A stretch of 60,927 bases of DNA from an uncultured Clostridia bacterium (GCA_934647305.1 CAKUFI010000007.1:1-60927), one strand, 5' to 3'. Shown: positions 1 through 8,077, numbered from the stretch's first letter. The notes: generated by a model from the sequence alone, not told the origin. Made by a program: numbers and translations.

Positions 1-90
1 GACTACGGCGACGGCATCCTGGCGGTGCTCGACGGCGGCGATCCCTACGAGGCGTTTGAAGCCTGTCAGGCGGCGGTGGACGAGCAATGA
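1..90 (+). CDS. C-terminal fragment of an unidentified protein
   Basis: Reading frame 1 is open from the window edge to TGA at 88-90 and gives 29 residues, ending in a short acidic helix-like tail (EAFEACQAAVDEQ). The stop overlaps the start of the next gene in an ATGA arrangement, so it is very probably the last part of the first gene of this operon. Too little is visible to name a family. Confidence 0.6.
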   Translation, partial: DYGDGILAVLDGGDPYEAFEACQAAVDEQ

Positions 91-602
91 CGAGCGGCGC
101 AAATCCTTACCTGACGGCAAAGGCTGTGACCAGGAAAAAAGCGAGCGTCCCCATCGTTCTGGTCTGCGGCATTTTCGCCGCCGCGACCGTGTCCGCGACG
201 TGGACGATGTTTTCCGAGGGGAAAACGCTGTCCGGCGTGATGGGGATTCTCTTATTCGCTGCGCTCCTGGTTCCGATCGTCCGCATTCTTCGCCACGCCT
301 GGCGCAGAGCCTGCGCTCATCGCATGGCGGAGGCGCTGCTGCCGATGGAAGAGGAACGCCTGACGTTTGAGCAGCTGCAAAGCGCTCTTTCCTCCGATAA
401 GGCGCTTGGGCAGCTGAAGGCGCTCATCGGCAAGGGCTATCTTCAGAACCTGCAGATCGACTCGACGGCGCGCACGGTGGCGCTGTACGTGCCGGAGGGC
501 TCGTTCACGCAGTGGGTCTGTCCGGGCTGCGGCGCGAAAAACCGCGTCCGCAGGGGCAGCCCCATGCGCTGCAGGTACTGCGACCAGCCGTACGCGCAAT
601 GA
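87..602 (+). CDS. Membrane protein with C-terminal zinc ribbon, function unknown
   Basis: 171 residues. Two hydrophobic segments near residues 22-40 and 50-68 (VPIVLVCGIFAAATVSATW and GVMGILLFAALLVPIVRIL) predict a membrane-anchored hairpin. A middle region of about 65 residues may be winged-helix-like (LTFEQLQSALSSDKALGQL), judged only by eye. The C-terminus has a rubredoxin-type knuckle pair, CPGCG then CRYC, typical of zinc ribbons. It starts inside the stop of the upstream frame (ATGA overlap) and is followed by a secreted peptidoglycan-binding protein and two more zinc-ribbon proteins, so it belongs to one envelope-related operon. No enzymatic motif is visible. Confidence 0.75.
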   Translation: MTSGANPYLTAKAVTRKKASVPIVLVCGIFAAATVSATWTMFSEGKTLSGVMGILLFAALLVPIVRILRHAWRRACAHRMAEALLPMEEERLTFEQLQSALSSDKALGQLKALIGKGYLQNLQIDSTARTVALYVPEGSFTQWVCPGCGAKNRVRRGSPMRCRYCDQPYAQ

Positions 603-659
603 CAGATCACCCGACCCTGACCGACACACCCGACCGACCCAATGAAAGGAAGTGCAGCC

Positions 660-1358
660 ATGAAAAGAATCATCAGCATCCTGCTGGTTTTCCTGCTGCT
701 GGTACCCACCTGCGCCCTGGCCGACCTCAGGCGCGGCGACAGCGGCGAGGATGTGCGCGCGCTGCAGCAGATGCTCTGGGAAACCGGCTTTATCTTCGAG
801 GAGCCGGACGGCGTGTTCGGCCGCAACACCGAAAAGGCCGTGAAGTGGTTCCAGGAATACGCGCTGCTCGAGCAGACCGGCGTGGTGGACGACCGAACGC
901 TCGATTCGCTCTACGCCTGCTGGCTCCGCATCATGGATGAAAACGGCGTCGACCTGCCCGACGACGACCCGGAGTCGCAGAGCGCGGGCTTCCTGCCGGA
1001 CGATCAGCCGGACGGCGACTACCCGGCCTACTGCCATCGCTACACGACGGAGGAGGGCGACGAACACACCGAGCTGTGCGGCCGTCACGCCGAGGTGGCC
1101 ATGGACAGTACGCTGCCCGGGGTGGAAAAGTGGACGAACGCGCTGAACGAGCTTTACCAGGAATGGCTCGAGCTCTCGCTTGAGGAGGATCGCGCCGCCG
1201 TGGCTTCCTCTCAGACGTTCTTCATGCTCTGGCTGGAGCAGCAGCGGCTCGCGCTGAACCTGCAGAAGGTCGAGAATGTGGACGACTACATCGAGGCGCT
1301 GCTGCGCAATCAGTGCGTCGAGCTGTGCGAGAGAGTATTTGATCTGACCATAGAATAA
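660..1358 (+). CDS. Secreted peptidoglycan-binding-domain protein
   Basis: 232 residues from ATG 660, chosen over the in-frame ATG 642 because AAAGGAAG lies 7-8 nt before 660 and the protein then begins with a classical signal peptide (MKRIISILLVFLLLVPTCALA). Residues about 22-80 match a PG_binding_1 repeat: LRRGDSGEDVRALQQML, then GVFGRNTEKAVKWFQ. The acidic linker that follows and the C-terminal helical part (residues about 150-232) match nothing I recognise. The protein is probably exported and cell-wall associated. It lies between two zinc-ribbon genes of the same operon. Confidence 0.8.
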   Translation: MKRIISILLVFLLLVPTCALADLRRGDSGEDVRALQQMLWETGFIFEEPDGVFGRNTEKAVKWFQEYALLEQTGVVDDRTLDSLYACWLRIMDENGVDLPDDDPESQSAGFLPDDQPDGDYPAYCHRYTTEEGDEHTELCGRHAEVAMDSTLPGVEKWTNALNELYQEWLELSLEEDRAAVASSQTFFMLWLEQQRLALNLQKVENVDDYIEALLRNQCVELCERVFDLTIE

Positions 1359-1390
1359 GCCTTGACTGCGAAACGAAAGAGGGATGCTTT

Positions 1391-2677
1391 ATGAGTACCG
1401 CCAGTTACAACTGTCCCTGCTGCGGGGGGCCGCTCAAGTTCAGCGGCGAAAGCGGCAAGCTGGAATGCGCCTCCTGCGGCAACAGCTACGAGCCGGAAGC
1501 GCTGGAGATGATGACGCCCGAGGAAAGCGGCGAAGAGATCTCCTTCGCCAGCTCCGCCGAGCGCTTCGACGCGGGCGAATCGGGCGTGCAGGCCTATGTC
1601 TGCAAGAACTGCGGCGCGGAGCTGATGACCGAGGACACCACCACCGCCGCCGAATGCCCCTACTGCGGCAGCCCGACCATACTGCCCGACCGCATCGAGG
1701 GGGGCGTGAAGCCGGAAAAGGTGGTTCCGTTTAAGGTGACGAAGGAGCAGGCGCAGAAGCAGTTTGAAGAGTACTTCAAGGGCAAGAGGCTGCTGCCCAA
1801 TGTCTTCCTGAAGGGCCGCAACCGCATCTCCGAAATGCGCCGGCTGTTCGTCCCCTACTGGCTGTTCGACTGCGACGCCTGCGCCGACATGGTGTACGAC
1901 GCGCAGAAGGAGCGCACGGAACGAAAGGGCGAGTGGGAAATCACCCGCACGCGGCACTATCTCGTGCGCCGCCGCGGCTCCATGCGCTTTGAGAACATCC
2001 CGGTGGACGGCAGCGTCAAGCTGGACGACAGGATAACCGAGTCGCTGGAGCCCTACGACCTGAGCGCCGCCATTCCCTTCCAGAGCGCCGTGCTGGCCGG
2101 GGCCATGGCCGATCATGCGGACGCGGACTGCGATACGTGCGAAAAGCGCGCCGTGGAGCGCGTGGAGCGCAGCGTGGAGCAGCAGACCATGCGCGACACC
2201 GTGAGGGACTATGACACGGTCAGTGAGCGCAGCAGGCGCATCGTTACCGAGAGCGGCCGGGCTGTGCCCGCGCTGCTGCCCGTGTGGCTGATGACCACCG
2301 TCAAGGAAGGCAAGACCTATACCTTTGCCGTCAATGGCCAGACCGGCAGGCTCACCTGCGACGTGCCCGCCGACAAAACGAAGTCCCTGCTGTGGGGCGG
2401 CGGCGTATTCGTCGGCGTACTGGGCGTCGCGGCGCTGATTCTTTCGCTGATGGAAGCGCTGGGCAGCGGTTCGCTGCTGATCAGCGCGGTGGCGGCGGCC
2501 ATTATCGCGCTGGCGGTGGTCGGCGCGCTGAAGGGGCAGCTGAAGCAGGCGGCGCAGCAGAGCGCGGCGGGCGGCTATATCCGGGATGGCTCCTTCCGCC
2601 TGGATGTGAACGCCGACCATTTTCTCTATGAAAGTACGACAAAGCGAAAAATCGAAAACGAACCGCAGAAGAAATAA
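1391..2677 (+). CDS. TFIIB-type zinc-ribbon membrane protein (YdjG-like)
   Basis: 428 residues. Two N-terminal zinc ribbons are visible: CPCCG/CASCG (residues about 8-31) and CKNCG/CPYCG (about 77-102). A long middle domain follows, containing FVPYWLFDCDACADMVYDA, a pattern common in YdjG-type proteins. Two hydrophobic helices at about residues 333-357 and 364-384 place the C-terminus at the membrane. In Bacillus subtilis, YdjG is encoded with PspA (YdjF), YdjH and the SPFH protein YdjI and takes part in membrane-stress defence. The SPFH gene directly downstream (14-nt gap) supports that comparison. No pspA homologue is visible in the window. Assignment is by architecture and context. Confidence 0.78.
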   Translation: MSTASYNCPCCGGPLKFSGESGKLECASCGNSYEPEALEMMTPEESGEEISFASSAERFDAGESGVQAYVCKNCGAELMTEDTTTAAECPYCGSPTILPDRIEGGVKPEKVVPFKVTKEQAQKQFEEYFKGKRLLPNVFLKGRNRISEMRRLFVPYWLFDCDACADMVYDAQKERTERKGEWEITRTRHYLVRRRGSMRFENIPVDGSVKLDDRITESLEPYDLSAAIPFQSAVLAGAMADHADADCDTCEKRAVERVERSVEQQTMRDTVRDYDTVSERSRRIVTESGRAVPALLPVWLMTTVKEGKTYTFAVNGQTGRLTCDVPADKTKSLLWGGGVFVGVLGVAALILSLMEALGSGSLLISAVAAAIIALAVVGALKGQLKQAAQQSAAGGYIRDGSFRLDVNADHFLYESTTKRKIENEPQKK

Positions 2678-2691
2678 CAGGAGGAATCGCT

Positions 2692-4041
2692 ATGGGATTG
2701 ATTGCGGCCGCATGGAACGCGGCGGGCGGTACGCTGGCCAGCCAGTGGAAAGAGTATTTTTATGTGGATTCCCTGCCGGATGACGTGCTGGCGACCAAGG
2801 CGGAGAAAAAGGTAAAGGGCCGCTTCGGCGGCAGCCGGCATGAGGACGACAACGTGATTTCGGACGGCAGCGTCATCGCCGTGGCCGACGGCCAGTGCAT
2901 GATGATCGTGGATCAGGGAAAGATCGTCGATTTCTGCGCCGAGCCGGGCGAGTATGTCTTTGAGCAGGGCGGCGAGCCCAGCATCTTCTACGGGCCGTTC
3001 AATGGCGACAAGGCGAAGGCCATTCTGAAAACCACCTTCGACCGCCTTTCCTTCGGCGGTCAGGCCGGGAAGGATCAGCGGGTCTATTTCTTCAATACCA
3101 AGGAAATCCTGGGCAACAAGTATGGAACGCCCAGCCCGGTTCCCTTCCGCGTGGTGGACAATAACATCGGCCTGGATGTGGACATTTCCATCCGCTGCTT
3201 CGGCGAATACAGCTACCGCGTGACCAACCCGATGCTGTTTTACACGAATGTCTGCGGCAACGTGGAGGGCGACTACCTGCGCGAGCAGATCGACAGCCAG
3301 CTCAAGAGCGAGCTGCTGACCGCGCTGCAGCCCGCCTTCGCGAAGATTTCCGAGATGGGCGTCCGCTACAGCGCGCTGCCCGGACACACGACTGAAATCG
3401 CCGAGGCGCTCAACGACGTGCTCTCCGAAAAGTGGGCGAACCTGCGCGGCGTGGAGATCGTATCCTTCGGCGTGAACTCCGTCAAGGCCTCCGAGGAGGA
3501 CGAGGCCATGATCAAGGAGCTGCAGAAAAACGCCGTCTTCCGCAACGCCAACATGGCGGCGGCGCATCTGGTGGGCGCGCAGGCGCAGGCCATGCAGGAC
3601 GCGGCGAAGAATCAGGGCGGCGCCTTCACCGGCTTCATGGGCATGAACATGGCGCAGCAGGGCGGCGGCGTGAACGCGGCGCAGCTGTTCCAGATGGGCG
3701 CGCAGCAGCAGGCACAGGCTCCGCAGCAGGCACAGGCTCCGCAGCAGGCGGCTCAGCCGAGCGCAAATGCCTGGAAATGCGCCTGCGGCGCGACAGCCAC
3801 CGGTAAATTCTGTCCCGAATGCGGCGCGAAAAAGCCCGAGCCCAAGCCGGCGCAGGGCTGGACGTGCAGCTGCGGCGCGGTGAACACCGGCAAATTCTGT
3901 TCCGAATGCGGCGCGAAGCGCCCGGCAGGCGCGCCGGTATACCGCTGCGACAAGTGCGGCTGGCAGCCCGCCGACCCGACGCACCCGCCGAAGTTCTGCC
4001 CGGAATGCGGCGATCCGTTCGACGAGAGCGACTGCGTATAG
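2692..4041 (+). CDS. SPFH-domain protein with three C-terminal zinc ribbons (YdjI / virion-core-protein family)
   Basis: 449 residues with a strong ribosome binding site, AGGAGGAATCGCT before ATG. Residues about 20-260 form the SPFH/band-7-like domain seen in YdjI-type proteins (SQWKEYFYVDSLPDDVL, SDGSVIAVADGQCMMIVDQG, EPGEYVF). A low-complexity Gln/Ala linker (AQAPQQAQAPQQA) covers about 340-360. The tail carries three cysteine pairs or ribbons: CACGATATGKFCPECG, CSCGAVNTGKFCSECG, and CDKCG with CPECG. Family members are thought to gather at membrane microdomains and, in Bacillus, to recruit PspA. It is the last gene of its operon and is followed by a terminator at 4084-4112. Confidence 0.85.
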   Translation: MGLIAAAWNAAGGTLASQWKEYFYVDSLPDDVLATKAEKKVKGRFGGSRHEDDNVISDGSVIAVADGQCMMIVDQGKIVDFCAEPGEYVFEQGGEPSIFYGPFNGDKAKAILKTTFDRLSFGGQAGKDQRVYFFNTKEILGNKYGTPSPVPFRVVDNNIGLDVDISIRCFGEYSYRVTNPMLFYTNVCGNVEGDYLREQIDSQLKSELLTALQPAFAKISEMGVRYSALPGHTTEIAEALNDVLSEKWANLRGVEIVSFGVNSVKASEEDEAMIKELQKNAVFRNANMAAAHLVGAQAQAMQDAAKNQGGAFTGFMGMNMAQQGGGVNAAQLFQMGAQQQAQAPQQAQAPQQAAQPSANAWKCACGATATGKFCPECGAKKPEPKPAQGWTCSCGAVNTGKFCSECGAKRPAGAPVYRCDKCGWQPADPTHPPKFCPECGDPFDESDCV

Positions 4042-4083
4042 TGCGCCGTAAATTTTCCGGACGTTCCCGCCCGTATGATTCTG

Positions 4084-4112
4084 AGCCTGCGATGGTTTTC
4101 GCAGGCTTTTTT
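4084..4112 (+). terminator. Rho-independent terminator after the SPFH operon
   Basis: Stem AGCCTGCGA with TTCGCAGGCT around a short loop, followed at once by a run of six T. It lies 43 bp past the SPFH stop. Confidence 0.85.
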
Positions 4113-4214
4113 GCTGCGCTTTCCGTCTGTTTGACGATGCGAGCGCGCCGATCGTGGTCTTTCTCCCGCATAAACCGAACGCTGCCAGGAGGAAGAAAAC
4201 GGCCTGTCCTTTCG

Positions 4215-4763
4215 TTATTGAAACTGCGACAGGCTGCACTGAACGATGCGGTTGACGAAGCGAACCACTTCCTCGCGGCTGTATTTTTCATAGCCTTCCA
4301 CAACCACGTGCATCAACCCGTTGGACAGATGGGTGTAGAGCATCTCCAGTTCCGCCTCCGTTACGCGATGCAGGCGCCGTTTCCAGTAGGAAATGCTTTC
4401 GTCCCGGGCAAGGCTGATCATTCGGCGAAGCACATTCGGGCAGACGTTTTGAAAGATCAGCACGCGGCAGGCCTCCTGCTGCCGCTCGATCATCGTATAG
4501 ATGGCCTCGATCAGCGCGGTCACGTCAAAGGAATCCACCAGCTTCAGCGACTGCTGAAACGCCTCCAGCAGATCCTCCTCGATGCTCTCCAGCAGCGCAA
4601 AGCAGTCGCTGTAGTGGGCGTAAAACGTCGCGCGGTTCAACTCGGCCCGCTCGCAGACCTCCTTGACGGTGATCTTGTTGATGGGCTTTTCCTGCAGGAA
4701 CGATAAAAGCGCCTGCTTGAGCACGCCCTGCGTGTAGCGGATTCTCGCGTCCGTCTTCCTCAT
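4215..4763 (-). CDS. TetR/AcrR-family transcriptional regulator
   Basis: 182 residues. The N-terminal helix-turn-helix is clear: TQGVLKQALLSFLQEKPINK, then ITVKEVCERAELNRATFYAHY. The rest is helical and would form the ligand-binding and dimer domain (TetR_C-like, similar to DhaS-type regulators). It is transcribed divergently from the epimerase gene at 4933. A shared 10-bp sequence occurs in the gap (see the regulatory entry), so it may control that gene and itself. The ligand is unknown. Confidence 0.85.
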   Translation of the reverse strand: MRKTDARIRYTQGVLKQALLSFLQEKPINKITVKEVCERAELNRATFYAHYSDCFALLESIEEDLLEAFQQSLKLVDSFDVTALIEAIYTMIERQQEACRVLIFQNVCPNVLRRMISLARDESISYWKRRLHRVTEAELEMLYTHLSNGLMHVVVEGYEKYSREEVVRFVNRIVQCSLSQFQ

Positions 4764-4786
4764 TCAGATCATCTCTTCACAATAAA

Positions 4787-4893
4787 TTCACACTTATTGG
4801 CAACAGTCGCGCCATGTGTGTCGGTTTTCTTTCACGCGGCGGGGCATTGACGGTTGCCCCGTGCGCCCGTCTCAATTATACTGTAAGTGTGAA
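4787..4893. promoter_or_regulatory. Divergent promoter region with paired TAAGTGTGAA boxes
   Basis: TTCACACTTA at 4787-4796 and its exact reverse complement TAAGTGTGAA at 4884-4893 lie in the gap between the TetR gene and the epimerase gene. A plausible plus-strand promoter is TTGCCC (4854-4859), 17 bp, TATACT (4877-4882), with the right-hand box beginning just after the -10. The boxes are candidate TetR operators; this is inference from position and symmetry. Confidence 0.5.
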
Positions 4894-4932
4894 AGATAAT
4901 CAACATCTGTCTTTCATTTTGGAGGTGATAAG

Positions 4933-5943
4933 ATGTTTGAGAAATATCTGATTACGGGAGCGACGGGGTTTCTGGGACGTACTGTGCTGGCACAGCTGAA
5001 GGACTCGCCGGCGGAAATCCGGGCGCTGGTGATGGAGGGTGATCCGCTGGCGCGGGAGCTTCCTCAGAATGCTCGCGTCATAACGGGCGACGTGTGCGAC
5101 GAAGCCGCGCTCGAACGCTTTTTTGAGGGCGTGAACGGGAACGCCTGCGTCATTCACTGCGCGGGAATCATCTCTGTCGCCACGCATCCCGGCGACCGAA
5201 TCTACCGGGTCAACGTGGACGGCACGAGAAATATTCTGAAATTCTGCCGCCAATGCGGCGTTGGCAAGCTGGTCTACGTCAGCTCCGTCCATGCGATTCC
5301 GGAAAAGCCGAAGGGCACGGAAATTGCGGAGACGACGACCTTTTCCCCGGAGCTTGTCAGGGGCGATTACGCAAAGAGCAAGGCCATGGCCACGGCGCTG
5401 GTGCTGCAGGCGGCGAAGGAAGGGTTGAACGCCAGCGTCGTGTTCCCCTCGGGCATCATTGGGCCGGGCGATCTGGGAAAGGGCAGCATTACGAATATGC
5501 TGCTGTCCTTCCTCGCGGGAAAGCTGCCGCTGGCGGTCAGGGGCGGTTATGATTTCGTGGACGTGCGGGACGTCGCCTCGGGCGTCGTCGCGTGCGCGGA
5601 GCACGGTCTGCCCGGACACGGCTACATCCTTTCGGGACATTACGCCACCATCCGGGATATACTGGAGCTGGTGAAAAAGACGGTGAACCTGCGGCGCAGC
5701 GTGTCCTATCTGCCGATCAGCTTTGCGAAGCTGGTCGCGCCGATTTTTGAAAAGATCAGTCTGCACAGGCGGGAACCGCTTTACTTTACGCCCTATTCCA
5801 TCGCGGTGTTGGATTCCAACGGTGCGTTCAGCCGCAGCGCCGCGGCGGCCGCCTTCGGCTATACGCCCAGGCCGCTGAGCAGCACGATCCGGGATACCGT
5901 ACTGTGGCTAAAGGAGAAGATGGGCGGCAAATCACAGGTGTAA
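4933..5943 (+). CDS. NAD-dependent epimerase/dehydratase (extended SDR family)
   Basis: 336 residues, with ribosome binding site GGAGGTG 6 nt before ATG. The Rossmann motif TGATGFLGRTV begins at residue 8. Other SDR features: a VIHCAG block, VNVDGTRNIL, the Ser of VYVSSVHAI and a YAKSKAMAT motif (catalytic Tyr-x-x-x-Lys) near residue 143. The middle and C-terminus (FPSGIIGPGD, FVDVRDVA) match dihydroflavonol-reductase-like extended SDRs. The substrate cannot be inferred. It is probably under the divergent TetR regulator. A stem-loop terminator follows at 5968. Confidence 0.85.
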   Translation: MFEKYLITGATGFLGRTVLAQLKDSPAEIRALVMEGDPLARELPQNARVITGDVCDEAALERFFEGVNGNACVIHCAGIISVATHPGDRIYRVNVDGTRNILKFCRQCGVGKLVYVSSVHAIPEKPKGTEIAETTTFSPELVRGDYAKSKAMATALVLQAAKEGLNASVVFPSGIIGPGDLGKGSITNMLLSFLAGKLPLAVRGGYDFVDVRDVASGVVACAEHGLPGHGYILSGHYATIRDILELVKKTVNLRRSVSYLPISFAKLVAPIFEKISLHRREPLYFTPYSIAVLDSNGAFSRSAAAAAFGYTPRPLSSTIRDTVLWLKEKMGGKSQV

Positions 5944-5967
5944 AAAGATATGAAAGGCATGCATAGC

Positions 5968-6000
5968 TGCGGGTGGCTTGACCAGCCGCCCTTTCTTTTC
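5968..6000 (+). terminator. Rho-independent terminator after the epimerase
   Basis: Stem GGGTGGCT with AGCCGCCC around TGACC, followed by TTTCTTTT. Confidence 0.7.
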
Positions 6001-6081
6001 GGTAGCGCTAAAAAACATCGAGCATTTGGCCGTTTGCTGCGCCGGCTCATCTGCACAGAGCCATAATTGCCCTGTAAGCGC

Positions 6082-6101
6082 TCGGGTGCAAATGCACCCG
6101 C
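6082..6101. repeat. Left direct repeat flanking R3 copy 1
   Basis: TCGGGTGCAAATGCACCCGC, 20 bp, occurs exactly again at 6392-6411 on the other side of the R3 element. The repeat is itself a hairpin (GGGTGCA, AA, TGCACCC). Confidence 0.9.
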
Positions 6102-6391
6102 CAGCTTGTCAAAAAAGTTTTGACAAGCTGGTGGATGGGGGAGCAAGCTCCCCCGCCACTGCCACCCTCTCCAGTCTCCGCTAAAAATCGAAGATTTTTC
6201 GGGCGCGGAGCCTGCAAGGAAACGCTTTTTTCTCTGGAAAATGGGATTTTCCGACGCAAAAACCGTCCCGTGCCCACGTTGTATATTTGCACTGCCTTTC
6301 TTATGGAAAAGCGGCAGCAAGTGGAGCCGGGCACTGCCCGGTCGAAAGGGCTGCGGCCCTCTCGAGCTCTCCTGGTTTTTTTGACAGTCTG
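6102..6391 (+). mobile_element. R3 copy 1: MITE-like element, 290 bp
   Basis: The element begins CAGCTTGTCAAAAAA and ends in the reverse complement of CAGACTGTCAAAAAA, giving 15-bp terminal inverted repeats with two mismatches. Internally it is a chain of hairpins: TTGTCAAAA with TTTTGACAA, GGGGGAGC with GCTCCCCC, AAAAATC with GATTTTT, and a C-type hairpin CCGGGC-ACT-GCCCGG beside CGGCAGCAAGTGG. It carries no coding capacity. It is flanked by perfect 20-bp direct repeats. Related copies lie at 12785, 17308 and 40003. Confidence 0.85.
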
Positions 6392-6411
6392 TCGGGTGCA
6401 AATGCACCCGC
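6392..6411. repeat. Right direct repeat flanking R3 copy 1
   Basis: Exact copy of the hairpin at 6082-6101, directly next to the end of the R3 element. Confidence 0.9.
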
Positions 6412-6468
6412 TATTGCACCCTGCAGGGCGCATCGTCCCTTGTATCGGAGTTCACCGGATTAGCCAAC

Positions 6469-6509
6469 GAAGTCCTCATGTTTTGATACAAAGCATGAGG
6501 ACTTCTTTT
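6469..6509. terminator. Strong stem-loop with T-run between R3 and the ISL3 element
   Basis: Arms GAAGTCCTCATG and CATGAGGACTTC (12 bp) enclose 13 nt and are followed by TTTT on the plus strand. It would terminate plus-strand transcription entering the IS, or may be another repeat piece. Confidence 0.65.
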
Positions 6510-6550
6510 AATGCCTTTAGGCAGTTGAGCGAAGCGAAACAGAGAACCAC

Positions 6551-7746
6551 GGTTCTTTGTCAAGGTTAGGGGTGTAAAGAAGCGGCGAGTAGAATGCGTG
6601 CTCTGAAGTTGGGGAAGTTGGGCATACCGAAGGTGACGCGCTTGAGTGCCTTGGTGGCGTTGTTCATGCCTTCGGTGAAGCCGTTGGAAAAAGGACAGTC
6701 GAAGGAGTTCAGGATGTATTCTTCCCAGTTGTGCAGCATGCGCAGGCAGTCTCTGAACTCCGCAAGCCCCAGGTCGCGCGCGAAGTAACGGAAATCCTCC
6801 AGCCTCGTCTTTGCTTCACGCGAGTTTTCTGCGTCCGCAAACTGAAAAAACTTTTCCGTCAGCAGCCAGGCGCGCGTAAGGTTCTCCGAGTGCGCCAGCA
6901 TGACATCCACGGCCTGGCGTTCCTCGGCCGAAAGACTGCTGGCCCGGGCCAGCAGGAGCTTTCGGCTGCGTTTAAAGTACTTTCTCTGCGCCGCGCTCAG
7001 CTTCTTCTGAACGCGCCTGCGGACGTTTTCGAACGCCCACACGCCGCAGCGGACGAAGTGAAACCGGTCGACGACGATTTTTGCCTGCGGCAAGAAGGTC
7101 TTTCCGATTTCCAGATACGCTCTGTTCATGTCCATGACGAAGTATTCGACCTCGCTGCGGTTGGGGAAGGATTTCAGGTAGGACTGGATGGTGGAAGCGG
7201 TTCGATCCGGCAGAATATCCACGATTTTTCGCTTTTCCGGGTTGGTGAGGATGCACTGGAAGCGTTCGTGGTTCGCGTTCCCGCGAAATTCGTCGATGGA
7301 GAGGGCGCGTGGGAGAAGCGGAGGCTTCCCCTTGGGCAGATAGCTGAGCCAGCGATTGACGCTGGATGCAGAGACGCCCAGTTCTCTGGCAATGGATTTT
7401 CCGCTGCGGCGTTCTCTGGCCAGCTCCAGACCGTAACCCACCAGACGGGCGGTGGTTCGCTGATTCCTTCCCGCGAGGGGAAAAGGCTCCGGAAATTTGC
7501 GGCCACAGTTCAGGCATAGATACCTTCTCCGCCGGTACTCGAGCCTTGCCGACAGCCCCTGCAGGGGCAAATCGCGCAGAACCTTGACGCGATAGTCGTG
7601 TACGCGGCGCGTCCGTATTCCGCAGCCGGGGCAGAGCGTTTCCCTGAGCGGCAGGTGAAACCGCACAAGAACCTGTCCGGAGATTTTTTCGAGGTTTTCC
7701 ACGATGACGCGTTCAGTCGTTGAACAGCCTTCCTTGACAATCCCCG
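6551..7746 (-). mobile_element. ISL3-family insertion sequence
   Basis: One ISL3-type transposase gene bounded by short inverted ends. The left end reads GGTTCTTTGTCAAGG from 6551. The right end, read inward, has CGGGGATTGTCAAGG from about 7746. They share TTGTCAAGG exactly, and GGTTCTTTGTCAA resembles known ISL3 ends. The transposase stop codon lies within the left end. I find no convincing 8-bp target duplication, so the outer limits are uncertain by several bases. Confidence 0.75.
6566..7702 (-). CDS. ISL3-family transposase
   Basis: About 378 residues from the GTG at 7702, a start chosen because family similarity begins there (ENLEKISGQVLVRF). The reading frame stays open further upstream but would run into the opposing csoR gene. 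An N-terminal zinc-finger domain has LCPGCG and CLNCG. A helix-turn-helix follows (SGKSIARELGVSASSVNRW). The DDE catalytic core shows LSIDEFRG, then VMDMNRAY and VVDRFHFV, and a C-terminal Glu in SNGFTEGMNN before the usual KALKRVTFGM. The gene appears intact. No good ribosome binding site precedes the GTG, so the true start may differ. Neighbouring MITE-like repeats do not share its ends beyond TTGTCAA. Confidence 0.9.
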   Translation of the reverse strand: MENLEKISGQVLVRFHLPLRETLCPGCGIRTRRVHDYRVKVLRDLPLQGLSARLEYRRRRYLCLNCGRKFPEPFPLAGRNQRTTARLVGYGLELARERRSGKSIARELGVSASSVNRWLSYLPKGKPPLLPRALSIDEFRGNANHERFQCILTNPEKRKIVDILPDRTASTIQSYLKSFPNRSEVEYFVMDMNRAYLEIGKTFLPQAKIVVDRFHFVRCGVWAFENVRRRVQKKLSAAQRKYFKRSRKLLLARASSLSAEERQAVDVMLAHSENLTRAWLLTEKFFQFADAENSREAKTRLEDFRYFARDLGLAEFRDCLRMLHNWEEYILNSFDCPFSNGFTEGMNNATKALKRVTFGMPNFPNFRARILLAASLHP

Positions 7747-7783
7747 GGTTCTGCGCTATAATGAACGTATACCTCTTACGGTA
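7734..7783 (+). promoter_or_regulatory. csoR promoter, with its -35 box inside the ISL3 right end
   Basis: TTGACA (7734-7739), 17 bp, TATAAT (7757-7762): a consensus sigma-A promoter. The -35 hexamer is part of the IS terminal sequence CCTTGACAA, while the -10 lies outside the element. TACC-N6-GGTA at 7770-7783, just downstream, is a possible CsoR-type operator. AGGAGG then precedes the ATG at 7799. Confidence 0.75.
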
Positions 7784-7798
7784 AGGAGGAGATAGCGT

Positions 7799-8074
7799 AT
7801 GAAACAGTGCATGGATGCGGAAAACCTGCATCGCCGGCTGAAAAAGATCATTGGGCAGGTACAGGCCATTGACCGCATGGTGGACGAGGATGTGCCCTGC
7901 GAGGACGTTCTCTCCCAGATTAACGCCGCCAAGTCGGCGCTGAACGGCTGCGGAAAGGTCGTGCTGGAGGGCCATATCCGGCACTGCGTGAGAGAAGGCA
8001 TCGAGCACGGCGACGCGGACAAGACCATTGAGAGCTTTACCAAGGTAGTGGAGCGCTTTGCGAATATGCAGTAA
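7799..8074 (+). CDS. csoR: CsoR/RcnR-family metal-sensing transcriptional repressor
   Basis: 91 residues, all helical, with the family pattern RLKKIIGQVQAIDRMVDED at the N-terminus. Candidate metal ligands are Cys34, His59 and Cys63, with the same spacing as Cys36, His61 and Cys65 of the copper sensor of Mycobacterium tuberculosis. Such proteins bind operator DNA without metal and release it on binding Cu(I). The next gene is a P1B-type metal ATPase whose promoter carries a near-palindrome of the CsoR type, so copper or a related metal is the likely signal. The exact metal is inferred. Confidence 0.85.
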   Translation: MKQCMDAENLHRRLKKIIGQVQAIDRMVDEDVPCEDVLSQINAAKSALNGCGKVVLEGHIRHCVREGIEHGDADKTIESFTKVVERFANMQ

Positions 8075-8077
8075 AAA

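Noticed and set aside
5859..6433. Minus-strand frames across R3 copy 1
   Set aside because: They read through terminal repeats and hairpins, and the same peptides recur at the other R3 copy (39970-40320).
6551..7746. ISL3 transposase as the enzyme that moves R3
   Set aside because: Its ends (TTTGTCAAGG) share only the TTGTCAA motif with R3 ends, and ISL3 elements usually make 8-bp duplications, unlike the 20-31 bp seen here. Not excluded, but unsupported.
7703..8008. Longer ISL3 transposase starting at ATG 8008
   Set aside because: This part is antisense to csoR and matches no transposase; the family sequence begins around the GTG at 7702.
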